A stretch of 64,000 bases of DNA from Pteria penguin (taxonomy: Eukaryota; Mollusca; Bivalvia; Pterioida; Pteriidae): assembly GCA_035048485.1 (NCBI GenBank), contig CM068587.1, positions 34,147,001-34,211,000 of the forward strand, read 5' to 3'. The position numbers and the translations under genes are program-made. The notes beneath the pieces are model-generated. The model saw only the letters and a list, made by a program, of their open reading frames with translations. It was not told the origin of the DNA and did no database searches. Within the stretch, counting starts at the first letter, position 1, and the number at the start of each line of letters is the position of its first letter. Positions 31,711 to 43,900 of this stretch are shown here, piece by piece.

Positions 31711-32043
31711 TAGATAGTTTTCACCGGGTCAAAATTTATTGGAGTTACCTCCCGAGGTCAGCCATGTTTTGGGTCAAAGAAGAGATATTCATTCATCATT
31801 ACCAATTTAAAAACCTTTGTGTGGAGAGGGTTTTCATAATTTTGCAACAAAATTAACAGTTTCGAAATACATTATATCTAAATATTTATTGGTTTGTAAG
31901 CAATTTATATTTTCAAAAATGATTTTAAAGAAATTCAGCCTGTATCTTTGTTCATTAAAGCACAAAACTTCACATTCTGACCCACAAAATGGCTGACAGC
32001 TGGAGAAAACTCCTGTGAATTTTCGCTAAGTGAAAACTATCTA
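31711..32043. mobile_element. MITE with TAGATAGTTTTCAC terminal repeats
   Basis: The 14-bp termini are perfectly inverted, and inner blocks are also inverted (GGAGTT, GTCAGCCAT, TTTTGGGTCA), giving about 60-bp imperfect arms in a ~330-bp unit. It interrupts the LINE between its VSHN motif and the next RT piece. Non-coding. Confidence 0.7.
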
Positions 32044-32467
32044 TAGGGTAATAGACATATAGGCTGAAGCCTGGTGCTTGGGACAGAAATTTAGCATGGA
32101 GTAAGGGGTTCTTCGGTGACCGCTCCCAGAGGGTAGTTGTTGGTACGTTTTCGAGCTCTGGGGTACGGAATTTAATCTCTGTAAATGCCAGGAGGTTATC
32201 CACGTAAAAACATGTAGATACCAGTACCAGATGGGTTCTTGAAACATATAAAGTTGTGGTCCGCCCAAAACTTGAATATGCTGACATTGTCTTGGATCTG
32301 TAAATTGCTAGTAACTAAGTTACATCAATCAGAGAGAGTCCAGCGCAGGATTCCCCGTTTGCAATTGGTTTCATTAGATTTCTATAGGTCCTCGAGCGTC
32401 ACTATCATGCTTAATACTGTGGTTGGGGAAGCTTGGCACTGAAGGAAGCCGATTACAAGCTAGTTGT

Positions 32468-33169
32468 TAGGGCTGCAACAATACGCTAAGCATACGATAT
32501 GTATTGCGAGTTTTGGTCACGATACGATTCGTATCACGATACTTTATTTATGATGTAGAAATAAAAGCAAACCAAATAAAGTGTAATCGCCATTCATAAC
32601 TTAGATGCTTTAACATCACCTAAAATTACCATTGGTATGACTAAGAAGTCTAGAAAAACGAAAACAAAACAAACTGGCATGGCAATACAACAGTTCATAA
32701 TACATGTAGCAGAATGTGTGGTCTTTAATCATGATTTATGCAATAAGATCACCAAGATTGTGTGATAAAATTGGCTCGCGGTGAACTGTTGCTTAATTTC
32801 GAATGCATGACATGTACATCGGCTAGTTTAAGCTGTCCACTTAGAGGAACTTGTCGGATTTCTCGTTCTTTATACCTTTGTCCTGATCGGCATGTACCGG
32901 TATGCTGTGTTTTCTGCGGAGGTGGATGGCCATGTTCGTGGTATCTCCACAACTGTAGCTCACATCCAAGTGGCATAGCTTACAAATAGTTTTGTTTTGT
33001 CACTCCCTTCCTTGAATCCAAAATACCCCCACATGCACATAACTTTTAAATGCAACGGGAGCGTTCTTTATCTTAAATAGGAAAATGAATCGTAACGCAA
33101 CGATGCGGACCCTCCTCGTATCGTGTATCGAATCGTCGTCTTGAACCGCGGTGAATCGTTGCAGCACCA
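32468..33169 (-). mobile_element. hAT-type element remnant with 8-bp target duplication
   Basis: Ends TAGGGCTGCAAC and GTTGCAGCACCA are inverted, and CTAGTTGT flanks both sides (32460-32467 and 33170-33177). Inside on the minus strand (32987-32841) is a BED-type zinc finger: C-x2-C at the start (CKLCHLDV), then NMAIHLRRKH, then a stop. The 8-bp duplication and BED finger fit hAT. The catalytic domain is missing, so the 702-bp copy is an internally deleted relic. Confidence 0.82.
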
Positions 33170-33301
33170 CTAGTTGTACGAGATACACATGTAGTACATA
33201 GACTCGTATAACCATTCCACCAAGGCCACGTGTCCATCCCTCTAGAGTATATCCCGAGGTTCCCACCTTACCACTTTCTAACAAATACAGACAAAAGAAC
33301 A

Positions 33302-33360
33302 ACAACGACGGCAGCAACAACAACAACGACGTCGACGGTAGACCAACAACAACAACTTTT
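33302..33360 (+). repeat. Imperfect (AAC)n / (CAACGA)n tract
   Basis: Triplet-rich simple repeat with GACGGCAGC and GACGTCGACGG interruptions. Frames across it are low-complexity. Confidence 0.6.
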
Positions 33361-33475
33361 CAGGAATATTAAGCTGCATGAAATCTTGGTTCCTATCGAT
33401 AACCGGCATGACCCGTCATGCAACAGTGATTTAGGGGCCAAACATATCATTTTTATAGAAAAAAAAATATAAAAA

Positions 33476-33745
33476 CAAGCTGTGTTTGTGAAACACTAAT
33501 GTCCCCGGCGGCACCAAAGTTCAAAATGTTATTTTTAGCGTGAAGGTAATTGTCAATGTCAAAAGGTCATCGACCTTGGTGTCATTTGAAAGGGTTTCAT
33601 TAGTTGAGTACGTATGCCAAATATGGAGTCTCTATCCCCCACGGTTCAAAGCTATAGCCAAGGTTAAAGTTGACAACCGACAGACAAACAAACAAACAGA
33701 CAGGACAAAAACAATATATGTCCCCGATTTATCGACCCGGGGTAT
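33476..33745 (-). repeat. Dispersed GGGGCATA-family element, inverted copy
   Basis: Starts AACAAGCTGTGTTTGTGAAA and ends with (GACAAACA)n and CCCGGGGTATA. The block order is the reverse complement of 5860-6128. Confidence 0.7.
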
Positions 33746-34224
33746 AAAGATATTATAAGACATTTATTTATTGCACAAACTTTTTCATATTCAATATGGT
33801 GCAAAACTATTCTATTCATGCATGTACTTTATATATATATATATTACGGGTTTTGAGATATGTTTTCGCAAGTTTGAGAAATTGTGCAAGAGAAAGGTGG
33901 AGACGTATCATGCACCGTTTACGGTACTCTTATTTACCCTTCCCATAGTCCAGTGGAACAATTAAGCTGCCTGGCAGTGTCGTCTCATTTCCAAACTGAG
34001 CAATTCAAGGATAAAGGGAGCAAACCGAATCATCTCAGACCTTAGATAGCTTCATCTTTTACTGATCATTTGATTGTGAATAATGTTCAGATTACAAAGT
34101 TTTAAGCTTCGAACGTCTTATATCTGTTTTGTCTTCCTTTCTTCTCTTCTTTCTTTTTTTTATATCAGTGTAACCTATTTAGATTACATGTGTTGCAATT
34201 GGTACTGAGGGCGAACAGTAACAA

Positions 34225-34310
34225 TAGATAGATGGGGTGGATGGATAGGTGGAGGAAGGGAGGGATGGATGGAAGGTAGGCGGATGGATAGGCAGACAGA
34301 CAGATCGATC
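34225..34310 (+). repeat. Degenerate (GGAT/GATA)n tract
   Basis: Variable tetranucleotide repeat including GATGGATAGG, GGAGGGATGGATGG and GACAGACAGATCGATCGATA. Confidence 0.7.
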
Positions 34311-34905
34311 GATATACAGACATTTGATTTATAATTTTTATTTTAAATATATTCCTTTTCCACAAATTTTCAGCAACCCGACCTTTATCGAGTAGTAGGT
34401 AGAAAATGACATTATCTTATGATGCATGCCTGCATTAATCCACGCACAACATGATCAGCGCTAAATTATAATAACAAGCATGGGTTATACATAAAATCAA
34501 AGACATATACTACTTTCAAGTAGTCTATGTCTGATAAAATATTGTTATTTTCTGTCAAAAAATTGTCACAAGTTGAAAAGGAGTTTCTTTTTTTATATTG
34601 TGCCTTTTTCATGAACTTCAGAGAAGAGTTTCATAATCATAAACTGTAATGTTCACACAATACTAGTATCACTGGTAAGAGCAACTGTGCTGCATACGTG
34701 TACTGGTGTATTTAGTACTCGTCCTTACGTGAGATTTCTTCTTTTTTTTTTTAAATAAGTAAATAGGAGGGATCGGTATATATAATCGTTTTCACCTTCA
34801 ATCATTATGCGCATGTGCAAGTAAACACCGCCATTTGTCAGGATGTGCAGACGAAAATGATAGCCGTTCCAAACATTTTCTTGCACAGAGGCAACTTTTG
34901 CGTCG

Positions 34906-37900
34906 ATGTCGGCCGCTCTTGCTATGTTTAGGAAAGGGACGAGAGATGGCGACATTAAAAAATCGGCACAGAAAGTGTCTGATCACAAGAAAGACGCCAT
35001 AACACGTCTGAAACACCTTCGTCATGTCTTAGGTAAAATAAAAAACAACCAAAAACAAATGACACCTACAGATCATCTGTCAGATGTAGATCTTAAATTA
35101 TATAGCACTAACGTATAGTCGTAGTCTGAATTATCAGAACTTGGGTCAGAAATCTCGCCAAGGATGGAATTTGGGGAAAATTTGATACTCGCAGTTCCTT
35201 CTTCAAGCTCTTGTAGCAGTAACAGGCCAAAATTTTAAAATGAATGAAATAAGGCATTCTCGCAGGTTGGCGTGACATCACACTAAGATCTAAATGAAGA
35301 TAATTCCCAAAACATTCTGAGGATGACCTGGGGGATAAACTCGGTGTTTATCATAGACCGTAATGCAACTTTGCTGAACTATATTTTGAGCACACAAGCT
35401 AAATGAGTCTTAAAACTTTTGAAATTCATTAATCAATCTCACGACGATTGATTCTCCTTCTTCGAATTTTAAATGACCGCAGTTTGCAAAAATTAGATTT
35501 CAAAATAACGGATTCTTCGTAGACAGCGATGATAAATCCCGAGACTTATCCCCCAACATATATGAATCTCAAATTAGGTCATGTAACCAGTCTGACTTCA
35601 AGAATGTTATACATCAAATAAAAGGTCTTCAAGTGGAATTCAGTGGTGTAAAAATTATTTCTCAACTTTGAAAAATAAAAAAGTTATAGCCCTTTGAAGT
35701 TCACAACTACACCACTCTTTCTGCCGGACTGAGTATTCCCCCCATAAGTCATAAAAATATGAAAAAAAGGGCATATGATATACCGTGCATGTACCGTGGA
35801 CATTGGATTTGGGCGTGTAAAGCCGCGGACGCGCGTGGACACTGTCCCTGTATATCGGCCATATTGACCGCGTATATAGGTGGTCATTTACCTGTGTCCG
35901 CGCCGTCAGACGGTCAAACGTGGACACCAATTATGTCCCGGTAAATGGGTATGATAGTGCTAAAAAGGAAACGACCTTATGATGATGCGTATTGTGTTTG
36001 CTCAGTGAAGCATGAAAAATAACGAAATTAGACTTAAAGATATCTTGATTAATAATCATTTAACATCTTTTTAAATCTCCTCTGCTTTATTACACAATGA
36101 ACGTTTGAAATGTATCTTAAAATATTCTGCTATTCTAAATATTTTTAAAATTAGAACGTATTTTTTATATGAAAATTGAAAATACAGTGCGCACATGGAG
36201 CACGGACGTATATAATGTTTTAGATATATACGTATAACTACGCTATATACATTCTTTATACCCGTATATCTACTTGTCGTAAAAGTGCATTAATGGTATT
36301 TGAATGAAATCGGTAAAGACAAGCTGATTGGTCATTGTACAGATGCGTGTATAAGTGTGATTTTAAAGAGAAAACGGAAGACATCTGACAGAGCTGTATG
36401 ACTAAACTCACCAAGGACATGTACACAAAAAATGATTTATTATTCCGAGAGTGTACCGAGTTTCTTTGTAATACCTATTTCCGACTCTTAATTAAACAAG
36501 GCAGCGATACGAATTGAAGAGCGCAATTACTACTTGTGGGTTCAGTACAGTAAAGCCGATCAAATAAATTCATATAATTACATGTGATATGATATTCATT
36601 ATTGATTGCTCTGATAAACATATTCAGATTTTGAAATATTACATACGATTACGATGAAATACACGATTGATTAATTCTGGTAGATATTTATACATATGGA
36701 CATTGATCTTCATTCTGTTTTATTCATTATTATTTTCTTTGGTCTGTTTTCTTCTTTTTTTTATGTATTCTTTTTTCTTCCTGGTGAAGTGCAGGCAAAC
36801 TTTTCAAAATATTTATAATCTCAGAACAAGAGACAAAGCATGCGCACTTGAGTCGCAAGGGAAACTAGAGTGTCGGTCGTTTTCTTACCTAAACAGTAAA
36901 GAAAAGTATCTTTCTGAACCCCCACCCTTTCATTTTCTTATCTTCTTACATACTCCTGCCAGATATAGGGCCGTATGTATCTTATGATTTCATAGAATGC
37001 GGTCGTCTAATTCCGTGTATTAATCAGTGTCATAAGTCAAACCCTTATACGCTACCAGGGTGAAGTAAAACAATAGACTTCACACAACATGCGTGCTCCA
37101 GTCGTAAGGTTACCTGGACTAAGTGCCGTTTGACCTAAACAGAGAAGAAAAGCCCCCCCCCCCCTTTTTTTTTTATTGTTTTGTCTCGTTACACATTCTT
37201 TCCCAATACGATCGTATCTATTTTTGGATTAATTTCATGGATACGATCATGCAATTACAGTCAACTCTCGTTACATATATATAAAAGATGATGACCCGAC
37301 TGAACACTGAATCTTGCATGTTTTACTATAATACATACACAAATATATATTTTGGTTGTATTGAAAAAGTTTAAAATACGTTTGCAAACGATATCTCGTG
37401 CAGAGAGAGAGAAAGGGGGGGGTGACGTGTCGTTACTTTAACTCGGTCGTTAGGTGGCATCGATCTTTCACTTAAATTTATTGCCCAGTAGTCTTACAGC
37501 ACAATGCTTAGACTTGCAATAGGGAAATCACCCATTGTATTGGCGAATAAGATATTTGACTGAAACACTGTACAATTCTTCATTATCAACAAGTACAAAT
37601 GAAAGGAGGAAGGGGGGGGGTATTCAGTTTTGGGTTTTCTCTCTTTGTCGCAGATATGGTTCTTAGATTTTGCTGTTGAGGGGGAGTAATAAATCACAAG
37701 AAATCTGATAATAATTAATTTTCAAATATAAAATAGTAATGCTAGTACACAATGTATTAATACACATCCACATATAACGATAGAATACATGTATATGCAT
37801 TGGTATGTACATGTATAACAGTCTTCACACAAGAGATTTTCACACCTCTGTGGCTCAAATAAAAAAAAAGTTGGTTCCCACATGAATGATTAGACGTTTT

Positions 37901-40900
37901 CCACAACAGGGGAACACCTTGGATGCTTTCAACTAAGGGTGATTTAAAAACATTGTGATTTTTTTAATTTATTTTTTCTTTAATCAAAAACTCCTTAAAT
38001 AAAACATTGTGTTTTCTGATTTTTAGCAAAACACCCGAGTCTGGCGCCATAAACTGAGAAAATCATTTCAATTATTTCAGTTTAATTTATTCCATTATCA
38101 CAAGGACTTATAAACAATTTGTTTATAAGTCCTTGATTATCAAACATTCAAATAAATTGTCATACAGAATGGGTTTATTCTATTTATGGATAGAATAAAA
38201 CTAAAAAAAAGTCCAAATCCCAGTTAAAAATTCATTGCTGAACAAAAAAATGCGACTTAAGTATTTTCTCAATTTATGGCGCCGGACCCTGGATTTTCTT
38301 AAACGATGTAAAAATTCCCATGTAAACAGGCACTGCTGTACTCCTACATTCCCTCACTTGAATGACCTACCTAGTTATAAATTAATTGCACCAAACGGCA
38401 ATAAACGACGGCTGATTAATGACTGTCCATTGAAATGTGATACCCGAACTTACAGCAAGTATTTTGGTAAAAAAAGAAGTTAATCATAATTGTCCGATAC
38501 CTGCTGTGAACAAGTGAAACTATTGTAAATGTACTTTGATTAACATGACATACTACCGGCAAGAAAGATATTCGGGCACATGGTCACAAAAAAATTAAAA
38601 ATAAAAATAATAATAATAAATCTTAAAATAAATCACACCATTTCCACGGCAATATTGTTGTATTCACTAATTTTTCAAAACTACGCTCTATTAACAGCCG
38701 GTAAATAGGTTATCGGGGCCGTAATTAATATTTGCGTCTATCTTTCAGGAGGTTTAGCGGAAGCAAAAATATATATAAAAATAATCTGGAAGTTTGACGA
38801 TCGTATTTTTAAAGACAAGATGACAACACGTTATGTCTGATGGTTTGTAAAATACAGGCACATCTATGTAAGGTCCCTTACGTCCACTGTGGGACAATTT
38901 TAATTTAAAGGTGTGAAAAACTTGTCCGTTTTGTCCACCAGAGGACACATACACGTAAAAGGTGTGAAAACCTTGTCCGCTTTGACCTCGAGAGGACAAG
39001 TACAGGTAGATGGCAAATTGTATTATTAACATTAACGTGGACAGAAAACTGGCCTCCCGTGGTGTCCACGGAGGACAGACGTGGACTGCCCACCGAGGTA
39101 ACGAGGATTTTCCAACTTCCAAGGTACGTGTACGGTATCAAAAGAAAGGTCTTTTCAAGACAAATCCAAAGAAGTAAAAATGATAGCTCTGTTGCATCAT
39201 ATAAGTAAGTTATACCCAGAATAAGAAGACGGTAAAAGTATTTTTCCAGCCGATTTTTCTCTTCAAGTATAAACAACTTACAAGTTCATAGCTGATATCA
39301 TATTGTACCATCAATGAAAAGGTATCTTTGAAAGGATTCAAATAGTACAGAAATTATACATCAGCATATGATGTTTCAATGCAAATAACAAAACCAAATG
39401 AATCTTTCAGGGAAGTAATACACATTATGCGATAAAAAATATTAAGAAACAAGTAAAACCAGTAGTTTATAATGATATTCCTTCATGCCTTTAATTTCCA
39501 AAAACAAAGAAACCGAATAATAATGATAATAATAATAATAATAATACACAGCATAATCTTGATGACCAATTAATTTTGCAGCTGATCATGTATCAACATA
39601 CAACATGATACCGTAACTTTTAAATTTAACAAATTCAATGAACAATTTGCTGCTTTACCAAATTATTTTGCTTTAAACTAACTTAATTTGGCCAGAAGAT
39701 GAGTCTTAAGCAAATTGACGAAGGATCTGATATACTGTCATTATCGACATGTGATAGTAATTAGTATTGGTACCTTTGCTCGTCAGACATTTCTATGCAA
39801 ATCAAAGTACAATGTAATTTATCAGACGAAATTCTAGCCTCTACGTACATTTTCATTTTTCAAAGCATGCATATGCACTTTATTTTTTCTTATCATTATA
39901 TAACTCACAAATACTGATAATATCTTTAAGGTTTATAGTGAGCATCCTAAATTGCGCAAAGTTCTCTTATCATTTCCGTGTTATCTATCTTGCAGCCAAT
40001 AGCTTTTTAGCTCACCTGAGCCAAAGGCTCAAGTGAGCTATTGTGATCAATCACCGTCCGTCGTCCGTCGTCCGTTGTCTGTCGTCCGTCGTCCGTCATC
40101 CGTCGTTAACTTTTCACATTTTCGACTTCTTCTCCAGAACCACTGAACAGAATTTGATGAAACTTGATAAGCATGTAGTACTCATGGTCCCCTACAAGTG
40201 TTGTTGTTTTTCGTCCAGATTCATCAACAGGTGGCGCCACCACAGGCAAAAGTAGGTCAAAGAGGGTACCCTCCTTTGACAAACTTCTTCTTCAGACCGG
40301 GGGCATACAGAGACAAACCAAATGCATAGGAATGATCTAGAGGGATGTGTGAAGAAGTGTTGTTATTTTTGGTTCCATTCCGAAATCAAATTTTTGACGT
40401 TTTTTTGACGTTTTTTTGTACTTGGTAATTTTAATGCAGAAAAGAGGTATTTTTTTCTTTTAGTAAACATTGATGCATTAATTTGGTTTAATTTGATCAT
40501 TTTGATGGTAAGAAATACTACTGCGAAGAAAATTTTTCAATATTTTATGTTTTGGATTTTTTATGAATTTTTTAAGACTTTCAAGAAAAAGGGGGGGGGG
40601 GGATAATTGGTGTAAACATTTCACAGTTTGAACTTTTTCTTCGGAACCACTTGCTGGAATTCAATGAAACTTGGCATGCATCAAATACTAAAGGTCCCCG
40701 ACAAATGTGGTCATCTTTGTCAGGATCCATGAACAGGTGGCACCACCACAGACAAAAGTAGGTCACAGAGGGTACCCTCCTTTGACAAACTTCTTATTCA
40801 GATCGGGTGCATACAGCGACAAACCGACTGCATAGGAATGAGATAGAGGCATATGGGAAGAAGTGTTGATATTTTTGGTTCCATTCCGAAATCAAATTTT

Positions 40901-43900
40901 TGACGTTTTTTTCATTTTTATTTTGGACTTTGTTATTTTAATGCATTAAAGAGTTATTATTTTCTTTTAGTAAACATTGATGCATTCATTTGGTTTCATT
41001 TAATCATTTCTATGGTAAGGAATGCTGGTGCGAAGGAATTTTTTCAATATCTTGATTTCTGAATTTTTTATGAATTTTTTAAGACTTCCAAGAAAAGGGG
41101 GGGGGGGGGGGTACAATTTTTCATATCTTCAACTTGATCTACAGAACAACTTGAAGGATTGTGATAAAACTGGGTAGGATGCAAGTACTCATAGTCCTTT
41201 TCAAAGGTTTTGTTTTTTGTGCAGATCATCCAAATTGGTTAACAGATAATGCCACCATGTCTAAAAGTAGGTCTCACAATGGTACATATACCACTTGGTA
41301 ATTGAAATTTGGAGAGTAGCGGTTCAAATCAAGCTGTGGTCAAAAATTTTTTTTTTTTTTTTACACATCTAAATAAGTTTTTAGATGTTTCTCAACACTC
41401 AACATATGAAATTAGGAATTTTACGTTTAAGACTTCCCCCCCCAAAAAAAGGGGGGGTTGGCCATTTTTCACATTTTCAACTTTTTCTACAAAACTGTTT
41501 GAAGGATTTTAATAAATCTTAGTAGAAATAAGTCACTTATGATCCTCTTCAAATTCTGTTGTTTTCGTCCAGACCTCTTTACAGCTGGCGCCACCATAGT
41601 CAAGAGTAGGTCACAAAAGAGTTCCCTCGTTTAACAATATTCTTTTTCATACGGGCTGTATACAGAGACAAACAGAATGCATAGAAATGATCTAGAGGGA
41701 TGAATGAAGATGTATTGTCATTTTGGTTCCCTTCCAAAATCAAATTTTAGAATTTTTTTCGACATTTCTTTGGACTTAGTGATTCAATGCAGAAAAAAGT
41801 GTCATATTTCCTAGTTAATTGATAATGATGATTTCTTATGGACTATTGTGATCATAATTATGGTAAGGATTGTTACTTTGAAAGAATTTTGTCAATATCT
41901 CAATTTTTGGATTTTCTATGAATTTTTTAAGACTTCCAAATGAGGGTGTATAGGAACAATTCAATCACATTTTTCACTTCTGCTGTTATACCACATGAAA
42001 GATTTTAATGAAACATGGAATACATGAAGTACTAAAAGTCCTCTATCAATTTGGTAAATTTCATCCAAATTGGTTAACAGATAATGCCACCATGTCTAAA
42101 AAGCAGTTCTCACAATAGTACATATACCACTTGGTAATTGAAATATGGAGAGTAGCGGTTCAAATCCAGCTGTGGTCAGAATTTTTTTTCATTTCTTTAC
42201 ACATCTAAATAAGTTTTTAGATGTTTCTCAACACTCAACATATGAAATTAGGCAATTTTAAGTTAGATCTGGACAATATTTGAAACAATTGTTGTTCATG
42301 ACCCAGACTTGAAATCAGTCAACAAAAGGCCCCACCTAAAGAAAATGACTAACTTGTTGCCCTGAATGACTTCTTGCAGAGACAAAGGAAATGCTTAATA
42401 TCAAAATCACCTGAATGGATGTGCAAAAAAGTGTTGTTTTTTATTCTAGCCTGAAATAAAATTTGACATATTTTCAACATCTGTGTTGACTTAGTCACAT
42501 TAATGCAAAAATAAATGAATTCTTCCTTCATGCATGACTGATAATATAGGTACTCAGGTGAGCGATATAGGCCCACTTGGGCCTCTTGTTTGTAGAAAAT
42601 ACCCATGGCTATGTGTGCCTGTGCATCTACGTGTATCATTTTTTCGTAACAAAAGTGGTACCGATGGAAAAGTTTTTAAATTTTACTTTCAGAAAAACCC
42701 GACCAAAACCCTACCAAAAAGTATAGTTAAAGTGCTAGGTGCTGTTTAACCAAAGGTTTTGCATATTATTTTGCATAATTTTCCATATAAGGCAATGGAA
42801 TTTCTATTTGGTATCAGTTGGAAACTTTGAAATGTCTCCTCCAAGTAAACACCAAAATGACTTAGATTGATCACATGACTATTTAGAAATAAGCTATTTC
42901 AGCAACCCATGTGATTCTCAGAAAGGCTCCATTTTTTCTTTCATTGATCACAGGCATGTACTTCAGAGTAGAAAATCTTATATATATTTTAATGGATAGC
43001 TTCAATGCACTGAATACAATATTTAAACATCAAATAAATTATTCATAACAAAAAAAGAGCCTTTTTCTCTTTTGTAGATAATAAAACATTGATTTGTAAT
43101 TGACCTACTTAACATAGGGCAGAATAGGAAAATGCGTTATTTCGTGCATGTCTGTTATTGCTACTGCTTGTTCTTCTGTTAGTCATTACGAAGTGCTCTC
43201 AACAGGTCGAGGGCAACCTCTCATTTGAGAGATAATCACTCAAATGAGTAACTATCACTGTTTTCAGTAATCAGTTTCAAAGAATGAACAGAAGTAAACA
43301 ATTACTGAAAAATTTCAGTTTCAAAATTCAAAATTCAGAACTTAAAAGGGCACATCTTTATAATATACTGAACATAAAATACAAAATAACTTAACCTTTT
43401 CAACTTACCATTTTGGAGTTTATGGCTGCAACATTTGTGCAGCTATAAACTTCAAAATAAAAATGTCAACTTGTTTTGTAAACTATATTCAGTATGTTGT
43501 AAACATGTTCCCTTTTGAATTTCAAATCATAATTCCAAACTTTAATTTTTAGTACTTGAAATTGATTACTGAAAAGAGAGATAGTTACTCATTAGAGTGA
43601 TTATCTCTCAAATGAGTGGTTGCCCCCAACCTGCTCAATACTCGTAGGTGACACATTATGCTTGATTTTTTATGTCAATCACTCGCAGGCATAATTTCGC
43701 ATAAATCAATGGGTTTTGTGCCCTGCATGGAGTTGTGGGGTCAATCATTCACTTGCAAGTGTAATTTTGCATAAATCAATGGGTTTTGTGTTTGGCTTAT
43801 AGCTGACAGGTCAGTCATTCACTTGCAGACATAATTTTGCTTAAATCAATGGGTTTTGTGCTTTGCACATTGTTTACAGGTAGGTCATTTACTTGCAGAT

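Larger units (their letters stand above)
27890..33300 (+). pseudogene. Dead Jockey-like LINE split by three later insertions
   Basis: Recognisable reverse-transcriptase pieces run in order on the plus strand: LLKHAKSDLRDVSP and ILNKQFQSVL (28020-28140); KSLKLDKSTGPNQIWSIVLK (28270-28340); then after the DIRS insertion LQHGF near 31573 and a FDKVSHN-like end (31689-31710); then after a MITE the RPKLEYA and VQRR C-terminal motifs (32255-32400); then after an hAT element the tail to about 33300. Many stops and frameshifts. The 5' boundary is uncertain and may lie before 27890. Confidence 0.7.

Noticed and set aside
34906..35118. Stand-alone 70-residue protein
   Set aside because: It is exon 1 of RALGAPA read past its donor at 35033; residues after HVL are intronic.
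38235..38483. 82-codon frame in RALGAPA intron 1
   Set aside because: No recognisable family, next to palindromes, no splice context; treated as chance.
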